A DNA stretch of 35,510 bases from Parapedobacter soli. Its GTDB lineage: Bacteria > Bacteroidota > Bacteroidia > Sphingobacteriales > Sphingobacteriaceae. The notes beneath the pieces are model-generated. The model had not been told where the DNA came from and made no database searches. It saw only the letters and a list, made by a program, of their open reading frames with translations. The stretch is taken from assembly GCF_025460835.1 (NCBI RefSeq), contig NZ_JAMXAY010000047.1, positions 1 through 35,510 on the forward strand, written 5' to 3'. The stretch's first letter is position 1, and each line of letters begins with the position of its first letter. Made by a program: the position numbers and the translations under genes. This document shows, in pieces, positions 16,117 through 23,932 of the stretch.

Positions 16117-16899
16117 TTAATCGATTGCCCGGTCGAGGTGGACATAGCCGCCATCCACATGCAGCAGTTGCCCGGTAGTATGGCTCGACCGCTCAGACAA
16201 TAAGAATACGACGGCATCGGCAATCTCTTCAACGGTGGTCATCCGCTTGCCCAATGGAATTCGATTGGTGATTTTCTCCAATGTCTCTTCGGGATCAGGC
16301 AATGTTTTAATCCACTTGTCGTATAGGGGTGTGTAACACTCGGCTACGATAACGGCGTTTACCCGTATACCATATCCCAACAGCTCTACGGCCCATTCGC
16401 GTGTCAACGCGCTGCGGCCACCGTTGGCTGCGGCATAGGCCGAAGTATTCCCTTGGCCCGTTTCGGCCGTCTTGGAACCGATATTAACGATGCTTCCCTT
16501 GCTCGCTTTGAGTGCGGGCAGGGCATGGTGTGCCATGAGGTAATAATGGATAAGCGATTTGTGTAGGCTGTCGACAAATTGCCGGTAGCCTCCGTTTTCC
16601 AAGCCTACGCCATCGTTTACCCCGGCGTTGTTCACCAGTGCATCTATACGGCCGAAATGGGCCAAAATGTCGGCGACGGCCCGCTCGCATTCCTCCGGTC
16701 GGGTCAATTCGGCTTCCACACTGAGGGCGTGGCCGCCTGCTGCCTCCACCTCCTGCCGTACCTCTTCGTTGTCGGCCTGTTTCCGGCCCACGATAACCGG
16801 AATAGCTCCTTCTGCTGCCAGGGCCAGTACAATACCCCTACCGATACCCTTGGCCCCACCGGTTACTATTACGACCTTGTCTTTCAGTTTTAAGTCCAT
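16117..16899 (-). CDS. SDR dehydrogenase, probable L-fucose dehydrogenase (YxxxN)
   Basis: A 260-residue short-chain dehydrogenase, last gene of the fucose operon, proposed to oxidise L-fucose to L-fucono-1,5-lactone with NAD(P)+. The cofactor loop T-G-G-A-K-G-I-G (13-20) and N-N-A-G (90-93) are normal, with Ser142 before the Tyr. The active-site motif, however, is Y155-A-A-A-N159: the catalytic lysine is an asparagine (codon AAC, plus-strand 16423-16425). This may be a family trait of the fucose-dehydrogenase branch, which also shows [14 protein letters not shown] after it. The role is inferred from the operon, since L-galactose or D-arabinose are also plausible substrates. It starts four bases after the lactonase stop. 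Confidence 0.75.
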   Translation of the reverse strand: MDLKLKDKVVIVTGGAKGIGRGIVLALAAEGAIPVIVGRKQADNEEVRQEVEAAGGHALSVEAELTRPEECERAVADILAHFGRIDALVNNAGVNDGVGLENGGYRQFVDSLHKSLIHYYLMAHHALPALKASKGSIVNIGSKTAETGQGNTSAYAAANGGRSALTREWAVELLGYGIRVNAVIVAECYTPLYDKWIKTLPDPEETLEKITNRIPLGKRMTTVEEIADAVVFLLSERSSHTTGQLLHVDGGYVHLDRAID

Positions 16900-16903
16900 G
16901 ATA

Positions 16904-17734
16904 TTATAAGCTATAAAAATCTACGGCATTTTGGTACCAGATACGTTGCTGGTGGGCAGCGGGGAGATGGCTAATTGCCTGCTCAACCAATCCGACCACC
17001 ACGCTATAGGGTGCGGCAACATTACACACGGGCCAATCGGAACCGAACATAATCCGCCGGGGACCGAACACATCGAGGATATGCTGGATATAAAATCCGA
17101 AATCGTCGGGCTTCCACCCTAGCCAGCTGGCTTCTGTAACCATACCTGATAATTTGCAGTAAACGTTACCGTGCCCCGCAAGGGCTGCCAACTGGGTGGC
17201 CCAAGGTTCTTTTGTCCCTGCTGCGATATACGGTTTGGCCAGATGGTCTATAACAAAGGGCTGGTTGGGAAAGCAGGCAACAAATTCTGTTGCCGCATCG
17301 AGCTGGTGCGGCTTTATGAGGACATCGTAGGTAAAGCCGTAGGTTGCCAACGCTTCGATGCCCGCCAAAAATGCCGGCCGCAGCAAAAACCTTGGGTCTT
17401 CCTCGCCCTGCACGATATGGCGCATACCCTTGAGTTTCGGGTAACGGCTGAAATAGGCCAATCGCTCATTCACATCCGCTGCCTGCAAATCTACCCATCC
17501 CACAACACCATGTATAAACGGGTGCTGGTCTGCGAGGTCCAACAGGAATCGGGTTTCTGCCTCCGATTGGTCGGCCTGTACCGCCACACATCCCGATACG
17601 TTATTGGCGACCATCAAGGGTTCTAAGTCGGCCGGCAGGAAATCACACCGGATGGCGGCCATATCATCGGTAATCCAAGCATCCCGTACGGGGTGGTAAT
17701 GCCAGAAATGTTGGTGGCTATCGATCCGCTTCAT
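16904..17734 (-). CDS. Amidohydrolase, probable L-fucono-1,5-lactonase
   Basis: A 276-residue cytosolic enzyme of the COG3618 amidohydrolase branch that opens sugar lactones, here most likely L-fucono-1,5-lactone to L-fuconate. The metal-site motif D-S-H-Q-H-F-W (His7, His9) is at the N-terminus; V-I-D-H-L-A-K-P (His164) and the final metal Asp in F-G-S-D-W-P-V-C (Asp233) follow, the normal order for this TIM barrel. Its start codon lies inside the 3' end of the FAH-family gene (17-bp overlap), pointing to translational coupling. Specificity is inferred from the neighbours; the superfamily call is firm. Confidence 0.88.
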   Translation of the reverse strand: MKRIDSHQHFWHYHPVRDAWITDDMAAIRCDFLPADLEPLMVANNVSGCVAVQADQSEAETRFLLDLADQHPFIHGVVGWVDLQAADVNERLAYFSRYPKLKGMRHIVQGEEDPRFLLRPAFLAGIEALATYGFTYDVLIKPHQLDAATEFVACFPNQPFVIDHLAKPYIAAGTKEPWATQLAALAGHGNVYCKLSGMVTEASWLGWKPDDFGFYIQHILDVFGPRRIMFGSDWPVCNVAAPYSVVVGLVEQAISHLPAAHQQRIWYQNAVDFYSL

Positions 17735-18578
17735 ACGCCTTTACCACCTGCCGCGATGTGCCCAGCCCTTCGGCGCCCAGCTCTACCACGTCGCCGGGCT
17801 TGAGGTAGATAGGTGGATCAAAACCAAGCCCTACGCCCGCTGGCGTCCCGGTGGAAATCACATCGCCGGGGAGCAGGGTCATAAACTGGCTTACATAGCT
17901 GATGACAAACGGCACGCTGAAGATAAGATCGCGTGTGCTGCCATCCTGATAGGTGGTACCATTTACGGTGAGCCACAACCGCACGTCGTTGATGTCTTTG
18001 ATTTCATCTTTTGTTGCCAGGAAGGGACCGATAGGTGCAAATGTGTCGCAACCTTTCCCCTTATCCCAGGTACCGCCCCGCTCCAGCTGGAACTCACGTT
18101 CGGAAACATCGTTATGCAGCACGTAGCCTGCCACGTGATCGAATGCGTCGGCCTCTGAAACATAGGAAGCACGCTTCCCGATAACAACGCCGAATTCCAC
18201 CTCCCAATCGGTTTTGGTAGAATTTTTAGGAATGATGATATCGTCATACGGGCCGCATAGCGACGTGGTCGACTTCATGAATATGATAGGTTCCTCGGGA
18301 ATTTTGGCCCCGGTTTCCTTGGCATGGTCGCGGTAATTGAGCCCGATGCAGAGTATCTTGGACGGACGCGCTATCGGGCTCCCTAGCCGTACCCCTTCCG
18401 GAATGGGAATTAACTTACCTTCGTTGGCCTTAACGAATTCCTCTAGGCGTACCAAGCCGTTGTTTTCAAAAAAAGCCTCGTTGTAATCACCCCCGAAAGC
18501 AGAGACATCGTAATTTATACCCTCTTGCTGCACCCCTATTTTTTCATGGCCGGAGTCGCCATATCGGATTAATTTCAT
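17718..18578 (-). CDS. FAH-family hydrolase, probable 2,4-diketo-3-deoxy-L-fuconate hydrolase
   Basis: A 286-residue fumarylacetoacetate-hydrolase-fold enzyme expected to cleave 2,4-diketo-3-deoxy-L-fuconate to pyruvate and L-lactate, the last step of the pathway. It has the small N-terminal domain, then I-L-C-I-G-L-N-Y-R-D-H-A (76-86), F-M-K, and the metal-binding set E126 and E128 in D-W-E-V-E-F-G-V-V-I-G with D157 in H-N-D-V-S-E-R, followed by K-G-C-D-T-F-A-P-I-G and T-G-T-P-A-G-V-G. These are all standard for the family. It overlaps the lactonase gene by 17 bp; a heptad array lies upstream of it. Confidence 0.87.
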   Translation of the reverse strand: MKLIRYGDSGHEKIGVQQEGINYDVSAFGGDYNEAFFENNGLVRLEEFVKANEGKLIPIPEGVRLGSPIARPSKILCIGLNYRDHAKETGAKIPEEPIIFMKSTTSLCGPYDDIIIPKNSTKTDWEVEFGVVIGKRASYVSEADAFDHVAGYVLHNDVSEREFQLERGGTWDKGKGCDTFAPIGPFLATKDEIKDINDVRLWLTVNGTTYQDGSTRDLIFSVPFVISYVSQFMTLLPGDVISTGTPAGVGLGFDPPIYLKPGDVVELGAEGLGTSRQVVKAYEADR

Positions 18579-18600
18579 CTTTAAGTATTTTAAAATCGTA

Positions 18601-18663
18601 AGTCTTTTGTCTAGTGTCTATTGTCTAATGTCTATTGTCTAATGTCTAATATCTAATAAATAA
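18601..18663. repeat. 7-bp tandem array TGTCTAW inside the fucose operon
   Basis: Units run AGTCTTT, TGTCTAG, TGTCTAT, TGTCTAA, TGTCTAT, TGTCTAA, TGTCTAA, TATCTAA, TAAATAA with an unbroken 7-bp phase. It is the same sequence family as the array at 11405-11474, about 7 kb away. It sits between the FAH-family gene and the second dehydrogenase gene of the operon, both on the minus strand. Confidence 0.85.
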
Positions 18664-18671
18664 ATAAACAA

Positions 18672-19439
18672 TCAATTATTCAATGTCACGAAACCGCCGT
18701 CTATCGGATAGTCGTTGCCGGTGATGAATGCCGCTTCATCGGAACACAGGTACAATGCCAGGGAAGCAATTTCCTCCGGCTGGGCCATACGGCCGATAGG
18801 CTGGCTTTTGGACAGCGCTTCAAACATTTCTGCCTCCTTACCCGGATAGTTTTTAGCAATAAATCCATCTACAAACGGTGTGTGTACCCGTGCCGGCGAA
18901 ATGCTGTTACACCGTATACCGTGGTGCAGGTAATCGCGTGCCACCGATAAGGTCATGGCGTGAACAGCTCCCTTGCTTGTGGAGTAAGCAAAGCGATCGG
19001 TAATGCCAACCAATGCGGCTATGGAAGCCATGTTGAGTATAGCCCCTCCACCATGCGCCTTCATCAACGGGACAACGGCGTGCAACACATTGTATGCTCC
19101 CTTCACATTGACACGGATAATCCGATCGAAATCGTCTTCCGAGGTGTTTTCCAAGTTGCCTACATGTGCAATGCCGGCATTGTTAACAAGAATATCAACG
19201 GGTCCGATGCTGTTTATAACATCCAGCACCTCCCTGTGCAAGCTCACATCACACGAGTGTACGGATGCTTCTCCACCCGACTCACGAATAGCAGCGGCCA
19301 ACTCCTCGGCTGCCGACGTGTTCAATTCGAGGAGATGGACAGATGCCCCTTCTTGGGCAAACCGAAAGCTTATCGCCCGGCCTATGCCACTACCGCCGCC
19401 TGTAATAATCGCTGTTTTGCCAGCTAGTCTATTGGTCAT
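18672..19439 (-). CDS. SDR dehydrogenase, probable 2-keto-3-deoxy-L-fuconate dehydrogenase
   Basis: A 255-residue short-chain dehydrogenase placed to oxidise 2-keto-3-deoxy-L-fuconate to the 2,4-diketo acid, using NAD+. All classical residues are present: T-G-G-G-S-G-I-G (13-20), N-N-A-G (86-89), Ser139, and Y152-S-T-S-K156. So unlike the other SDR of the operon it has the standard catalytic triad. Tail reads D-G-G-F-V-T-L. The gene is bracketed by heptad repeat arrays on both sides (18601-18663 and 19446-19592), the only gene in the operon so flanked. Function is deduced from the pathway; closely related SDRs act on other sugar acids. Confidence 0.8.
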   Translation of the reverse strand: MTNRLAGKTAIITGGGSGIGRAISFRFAQEGASVHLLELNTSAAEELAAAIRESGGEASVHSCDVSLHREVLDVINSIGPVDILVNNAGIAHVGNLENTSEDDFDRIIRVNVKGAYNVLHAVVPLMKAHGGGAILNMASIAALVGITDRFAYSTSKGAVHAMTLSVARDYLHHGIRCNSISPARVHTPFVDGFIAKNYPGKEAEMFEALSKSQPIGRMAQPEEIASLALYLCSDEAAFITGNDYPIDGGFVTLNN

Positions 19440-19445
19440 TATTTT

Positions 19446-19494
19446 TTAGTATTTAGTACTTAGTATTGAGTATTGGGTACTTAGTACCCAGTCT
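19446..19494. repeat. 7-bp tandem array TTAGTAY
   Basis: Seven 7-bp units: TTAGTAT, TTAGTAC, TTAGTAT, TGAGTAT, TGGGTAC, TTAGTAC, CCAGTCT. A different sequence from the neighbouring array but with the same period. It begins six bases upstream of the second dehydrogenase start codon, so it would form that gene's ribosome-binding region. Confidence 0.75.
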
Positions 19495-19501
19495 CTGTTG
19501 T

Positions 19502-19592
19502 CTCAAATCTCACATCTCAAATCTCACATCTCAAATCTCACATCTCAAATCTCAAATCTCAAATCTCAAATCTCACATCTCAAATCTCACAA
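19502..19592. repeat. 7-bp tandem array CTCAAAT / CTCACAT
   Basis: Thirteen unbroken 7-bp units alternating CTCAAAT and CTCACAT, the last being CTCACAA. The stop codon of the UxaA-type dehydratase (plus-strand TCA at 19587-19589) is inside the last unit, so the array runs right into the gene's 3' end. Confidence 0.9.
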
Positions 19593-21248
19593 AGATACCC
19601 CTCTTCGCCATGGGATGAAATCATCCTGGCCCAATTGGACGGCCTTTGGCTGCACATTCCCGCTGGCCACCTCGATGATGTAACGAAGAATCGAGTGGGC
19701 CACTTGCGCTATTGTTTCTTCTCCTTCTATGATGGTTCCGCAGTTGATATCGATAATATCAGGCATCCGCCGGTACAATTTAGTATTGGTGGCCAATTTG
19801 ATCACCGGTGCGATGGGATTACCGGTTGGCGTACCCAATCCGGTGGTAAACAGCACGACGTTGGCGCCAGCCCCCACTTCGGCGGTGGTGCTTTCGACAT
19901 CATTGCCGGGTGTACACAGCAGGTTCAGTCCCGGCTTATTGGCCACACCGGGATAATCGACCACAGCCGTTACGGGCGAGGTGCCCCCTTTTTTTGCGGC
20001 CCCGGCCGATTTGATCGCATCGGTAATCAACCCATCGCGGATATTTCCCGGCGACGGGTTGGCATAAAAGCCCGAGCCATCCGCCTCTGCCCTGGCGTTG
20101 TAAGTCGTCATCAGCTCCATAAAATACAATGCTGTTTCCTCATCCACGCACCGGTCGCTCAACTCCTGCTCTACACCGCATAGCTCCGGAAATTCGGATA
20201 AGATAACCGACCCACCCATAGCCACCAGCATATCCGACACATACCCCAATGCGGGGTTGGCCGATATGCCCGAGAAGCCATCAGACCCGCCGCATTCCAA
20301 ACCGATACATAGTTTGCTAAGCGGTGCCGGTTGCCGGCGTTGCTGATTGGCCTGCATCAAGCCGGCAAACGTACTTTTCAGTGCCTGCTGCAGCAAATTG
20401 GTTTCTGTACCCATCAGCTGCTGTTCGAAAACATACAGTGGCTTATCGAAATTAGGGTCGCGTTTGGCAATTTCTTCACGGAGTATGGATGCCTGTGCAT
20501 GCTGGCAACCCAAGCTCAACACTGTTGCACCAGCCACGTTCGGGTGCGTGATGTACCCTGCAAGGAGGCCGCACAGGGCATCCGAGTCGATGCGCGTTCC
20601 GCCGCAGCCCATCTGATGGTTTAGAAATTTCACACCATCCACATGTTCAAACAACCGCTTACCCGTATCGAGCTCCTTCTCCACGGTAATATCAGCATTC
20701 AGGATATCCTCTACGGTGGCCCCCGATCGATACAGTTGGATCAGCTGTTCAACCTCCGGCTCGTAATCGTTTGAGCGCTTGCCATAACCCAACCGGTCTT
20801 CCAACGCGTTTTTCATCACCAGTACATTTCGGTTTTCGCAGAACACCATCGGGATGACCAGCCAATAATTGGCGGTCCCTACGGTGCCGTTAGACCGATG
20901 GTAGCCCATAAACACTTGGCCATCGAACGCTGATGTATCCGGTTTCTGCCAATCCAATCGGCGCTCGCCTAGTTCAAACGGTGCCGCCGCGTGGTGGATG
21001 TTGTGCGTGGTGAGTGTTTCTCCCCTTGGCAATGCTACATTCGTCTTGCCTACCAGCACACCATACATGCGCACATCGGCGCCTGCGGCGAGGGGTCCGA
21101 TCGTGAATTTATGTTTGGCTTTCACGCCACTTAATATGGTAATCCGCTCACCCCCGAAGTCTATTTCGGTTCCGGGAGGCAGGTCGCGCAAGGCAACCAG
21201 CACATTGTCGTCCGGGTGTATCTGTAAAAAAAACCGGTTATTGTTCAT
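19587..21248 (-). CDS. UxaA-family dehydratase, probable L-fuconate dehydratase
   Basis: A 553-residue altronate-dehydratase-type enzyme carrying both parts of the family in one chain: an N-terminal SAF domain (about residues 9-85) and the UxaA C-terminal domain from about F-M-G-Y-H-R-S-N-G-T-V-G-T (113-125) onward, with C-G-G-S-D-G-F-S-G, G-A-N-V-V-L-F-T-T-G-L-G-T-P-T-G-N-P and D-I-N-C-G-T-I-I-E-G. Expected to dehydrate L-fuconate to 2-keto-3-deoxy-L-fuconate, likely with an iron or other divalent metal. In the Campylobacter fuc locus this role falls to UxaA-like genes; in Xanthomonas it is an enolase-superfamily enzyme. Start overlaps the mutarotase gene by 11 bp. D-altronate remains an alternative substrate. 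Confidence 0.83.
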   Translation of the reverse strand: MNNNRFFLQIHPDDNVLVALRDLPPGTEIDFGGERITILSGVKAKHKFTIGPLAAGADVRMYGVLVGKTNVALPRGETLTTHNIHHAAAPFELGERRLDWQKPDTSAFDGQVFMGYHRSNGTVGTANYWLVIPMVFCENRNVLVMKNALEDRLGYGKRSNDYEPEVEQLIQLYRSGATVEDILNADITVEKELDTGKRLFEHVDGVKFLNHQMGCGGTRIDSDALCGLLAGYITHPNVAGATVLSLGCQHAQASILREEIAKRDPNFDKPLYVFEQQLMGTETNLLQQALKSTFAGLMQANQQRRQPAPLSKLCIGLECGGSDGFSGISANPALGYVSDMLVAMGGSVILSEFPELCGVEQELSDRCVDEETALYFMELMTTYNARAEADGSGFYANPSPGNIRDGLITDAIKSAGAAKKGGTSPVTAVVDYPGVANKPGLNLLCTPGNDVESTTAEVGAGANVVLFTTGLGTPTGNPIAPVIKLATNTKLYRRMPDIIDINCGTIIEGEETIAQVAHSILRYIIEVASGNVQPKAVQLGQDDFIPWRRGVSL

Positions 21249-21594
21249 CTAATTGTTTATTATCGCTAAGGTCGAAAATTTTATTCATTAAAACCCACTT
21301 TTCGCCAGGTTTGGCTCCGGGTATTGCTTTTTGGAATTTCCAGGTAAATTGTTCCCACGCCCTCACGTTTGGATTCGCATGGTCTGCCGCGGCCTTTTCG
21401 GCAAAGGAGAAATCATCTGTTGTTTCGATGATCATAAACATACGGTCGGCAAACCGGTAGATTTCCATTTGTGTAATGCCCGAATCTGTAATGGATTGCC
21501 GGATCTCGGGCGCGATGGCCCGGTGCAACTCTTCGTATTCAGCAATCAACCGTTCATCATTTTGGAGGTCGAGTGCCAGTGCGTACTTTTTCAT
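21238..21594 (-). CDS. L-rhamnose mutarotase-family protein, probable L-fucose mutarotase
   Basis: A 118-residue cytosolic protein of the L-rhamnose mutarotase (YiiL/RhaM) fold that speeds alpha/beta anomer exchange, here presumably of L-fucose to feed the dehydrogenase. Family marks are the early Y-A-L-A-L-D-L-Q-N-D, Y-x-E-L-H (His24, the proposed general acid/base), M-E-I-Y-R, D-R-M-F-M-I-I-E and P-G-E-K-W-V-L-M. Similar proteins sit in fucose loci of Campylobacter and other Bacteroidota. Second gene of the operon, 41 bp after fucP and overlapping uxaA by 11 bp. Confidence 0.85.
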   Translation of the reverse strand: MKKYALALDLQNDERLIAEYEELHRAIAPEIRQSITDSGITQMEIYRFADRMFMIIETTDDFSFAEKAAADHANPNVRAWEQFTWKFQKAIPGAKPGEKWVLMNKIFDLSDNKQLDEQ

Positions 21595-21635
21595 AACATT
21601 GCTCGGTTGTTGTCCTTTAATTTATACTTACGTGC

Positions 21636-22898
21636 TTACTGGTGTGTTATTGTGGTCGGGGCTACTTTGCTATTGATATTGCGCAGTGCGAACAGCAGGA
21701 CGATGGCGAAACATCCTGCAGGCACCAGGTATGCGATTTGCATAGTAAACCAGTCGGAGAGCCGTCCCATGACTACGGGAATGATAGCTCCCCCTACGAT
21801 AGACATGATAAGGATAGACGCTCCTTGTTTAGTGTATTTCCCTAAGCCGTTGATTGCAAGCGAAAAAATAGTAGGGAACATGATTGACATGAGGAATGTA
21901 ACCCCAACCATTGCATATACGGCAAACATGCCGTCTACCCATGCAGACAACATCGTAAATACGACGTTGAGCAACGAAAAGATGGCGAGCAGCTTTGCGG
22001 GTGTGACAAACCGCATGAGAAATGTGCCCACAAAACGACCTAACATAAATCCCAACAGCGCAATGGCTAATAAATTCGCTGCCATTTTTTCGGGTATCCC
22101 AGCCACCTGCTCTGAAAAACGGATAAAAAAGCTGACCACCCCCACTTGGGCACCCACATAGAAAAACAACGCGATAACCCCGAAACGGAAATTGGTATTG
22201 GACCAAAGCGACTTGCCGGTGGCCCCGCCCTCATACAAGTCAGCCTCCTCATTAATCTCAGGCAGGGGTGTGCGGGCCACCAATAGTGCAACCAGCAACA
22301 CTACAGTACCGATGATAATATACGGTAGTTTCACGGCGTCGGCTTCTGTTTGCAAAAATGTGTCCAAACTGGCCGCCGACATGCTGGCCTGTTCTTCCAA
22401 TCCGAGGGTTTTGCCCGACAGGATGTACCGGCCGCCGATAAAAGGAGCAAGCGTAGCCGCGAGCCCATTGAACGATTGTGCAAAATTAAGCCGCTGAGTG
22501 GCCGTTTCGGGACGGCCAAGCACACTGATATATGGGTTTGCTGCGGTTTCCAAAAAGGTTAGTCCGCTAGCTATCACGAACAACGCTATTAAGAACATGC
22601 CGTATTCGCGAGTTTCTGCTGCCGGAAAGAATAAGAACGCCCCCACTGCGAATAACAGCAGGCCGAAAACAATACCAGGCTTATACCCAAAACGTTTCAT
22701 GAAATAACCCGCGGGTAGTGCTACGGCAAAGTAAGCGATAAAAAATGCGGAATCCACAAAGGATGATTGGAAATCAGAAAGCTGACAAGCCTTTTTTAGG
22801 TGGGGGATTAAGATTGGGTTCAGGTTGTGGGCAAACCCCCATAGGAAAAATAGCGAGGTGACTAAAATCACTGGAATTACTGTATACCGCTTCGTCAT
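21636..22898 (-). CDS. fucP: L-fucose:H+ symporter
   Basis: A 420-residue MFS permease with 12 predicted helices, first gene of the operon. The N-terminus reads L-F-F-L-W-G-F-A-H-N-L-N-P-I-L, the pattern of the FucP/GluP branch, followed by F-V-D-S-A-F-F-I-A-Y-F, R-F-G-Y-K-P-G-I and E-T-A-A-N-P-Y-I. FucP brings in L-fucose with a proton; relatives carry L-galactose, D-arabinose or glucose, so the operon gives the best clue to substrate. Divergent from the AraC regulator across 155 bp that hold repeated TTAGCG motifs. Confidence 0.92.
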   Translation of the reverse strand: MTKRYTVIPVILVTSLFFLWGFAHNLNPILIPHLKKACQLSDFQSSFVDSAFFIAYFAVALPAGYFMKRFGYKPGIVFGLLLFAVGAFLFFPAAETREYGMFLIALFVIASGLTFLETAANPYISVLGRPETATQRLNFAQSFNGLAATLAPFIGGRYILSGKTLGLEEQASMSAASLDTFLQTEADAVKLPYIIIGTVVLLVALLVARTPLPEINEEADLYEGGATGKSLWSNTNFRFGVIALFFYVGAQVGVVSFFIRFSEQVAGIPEKMAANLLAIALLGFMLGRFVGTFLMRFVTPAKLLAIFSLLNVVFTMLSAWVDGMFAVYAMVGVTFLMSIMFPTIFSLAINGLGKYTKQGASILIMSIVGGAIIPVVMGRLSDWFTMQIAYLVPAGCFAIVLLFALRNINSKVAPTTITHQ

Positions 22899-22916
22899 AT
22901 TATGTTTATTTATCGG

Positions 22917-23005
22917 TTAGCGCCTGTTCGATTATGCAAATAAAGCAAACTGAGTCTACAATGATTGCTAAGATATTAGCGATTTATTAAGCTATATTAG
23001 CGCCT
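22917..23005. promoter_or_regulatory. Probable AraC operator cluster between fucP and araC
   Basis: TTAGCGCCT occurs at 22917-22925 and 22997-23005. ATATTAGCG occurs twice as direct repeats at 22973-22981 and 22994-23002, 21 bp apart (two helical turns), the arrangement expected for an AraC-type dimer on tandem half-sites. GCTAA (22967-22971) and TTAGC (22976-22980) also form a short dyad. TTAGCGCCT recurs upstream of the GH92 gene. Confidence 0.6.
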
Positions 23006-23053
23006 TGTTGCTATTATTGTTAAATATTGTGTTTTTTTGAGTGACTAAACGAT

Positions 23054-23920
23054 ATGAAGCCTCAACTGTTAAAAGTAAGCACGGGTCCTGCGCATTCTTT
23101 CAGTGTGCGGCGCGATAGGGTACCTTATGCAAATAACCGTTGGCACTACCATCGCGAAGTGGAACTCATCCATTTCGAAAGGGGCAGTGGCACGCAATTT
23201 ATTGGTGATAGCATCTACAATTTTTCATCGGGCGATGTGGTACTAATCGGTTCCAACCTACCCCATTACTGGAGTTTCGACAGAAGCTATTTGGATACAG
23301 ACGCCACCAGGGCCGCGGATGTCCGTGTTGCCCATTTCAACGACGATTTCTGGGGTAAGGATTTCCTCGACCTCCCCGAAAACACCAACGTTAAGCAACT
23401 GCTCCAACAGGCCAAGCAGGGCGTAGCTGTGTATGGCATGGCTCGCACCAGGGTTAAGGAATTGCTCGCGGAGCTGCTGTGCACCGAGGGTACCAAACGG
23501 ATCACCCTGCTTATAGAAGCACTCACAGTCATTGCAGATACCGAAGAGCGCAGTCCGCTCTCCTCCGTTGGCTTCAGCCCAAATTATCAAGTGAGTGAAA
23601 ACGACCGCATCAATAATATTTACGATTTCGCGCTCCAACACTTCCGGCGGCGGATTGCGTTGGACGAAATCGCCGAAGTGGCGGGGATGAGCAGCAATGC
23701 CTTTTGCCGGTATTTTAAATCGCGAACCGGCAAAACATTTTCACAATTTCTAATCGGGATTCGGGTGGGGCATGCGTGCAAACTTCTTATCGAAAACAAC
23801 CTCACTGTCAAAGAGATCTGCTATGAGACGGGATTCCACAACTTCGCGGGATTCCACAAGTATTTCAAACAGATAACAGGAAAAAGCCCGCTGAGTTATC
23901 GGCGGGCATACCTGAAATAA
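23054..23920 (+). CDS. AraC-family regulator with cupin sensor domain
   Basis: A 288-residue transcription factor. The N-terminal half is a cupin: W-H-Y-H-R-E-V-E-L-I-H-F near residue 32, then F-S-S-G-D-V-V-L-I-G-S-N-L-P-H-Y-W, as in sugar-sensing AraC members. The C-terminal third holds two helix-turn-helix units: L-D-E-I-A-E-V-A-G-M-S-S-N-A-F-C-R-Y-F-K and V-K-E-I-C-Y-E-T-G-F-H-N-F-A-G-F-H-K-Y-F-K, ending P-L-S-Y-R-R. Divergent from the fucose operon and convergent with GH92, it is the obvious controller of both. The ligand, probably L-fucose or a pathway intermediate, is inferred. Confidence 0.88.
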   Translation: MKPQLLKVSTGPAHSFSVRRDRVPYANNRWHYHREVELIHFERGSGTQFIGDSIYNFSSGDVVLIGSNLPHYWSFDRSYLDTDATRAADVRVAHFNDDFWGKDFLDLPENTNVKQLLQQAKQGVAVYGMARTRVKELLAELLCTEGTKRITLLIEALTVIADTEERSPLSSVGFSPNYQVSENDRINNIYDFALQHFRRRIALDEIAEVAGMSSNAFCRYFKSRTGKTFSQFLIGIRVGHACKLLIENNLTVKEICYETGFHNFAGFHKYFKQITGKSPLSYRRAYLK

Positions 23921-23932
23921 GTTACTAATGAA

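Noticed and set aside
19446-19592. CRISPR or transposon ends at the heptad arrays
   Set aside because: Period of seven without spacers, no transposase, no target-site duplication visible.
21331-22161. 276-residue plus-strand open frame across the mutarotase and fucP genes
   Set aside because: Antisense to two recognised genes; its translation shows no family features.
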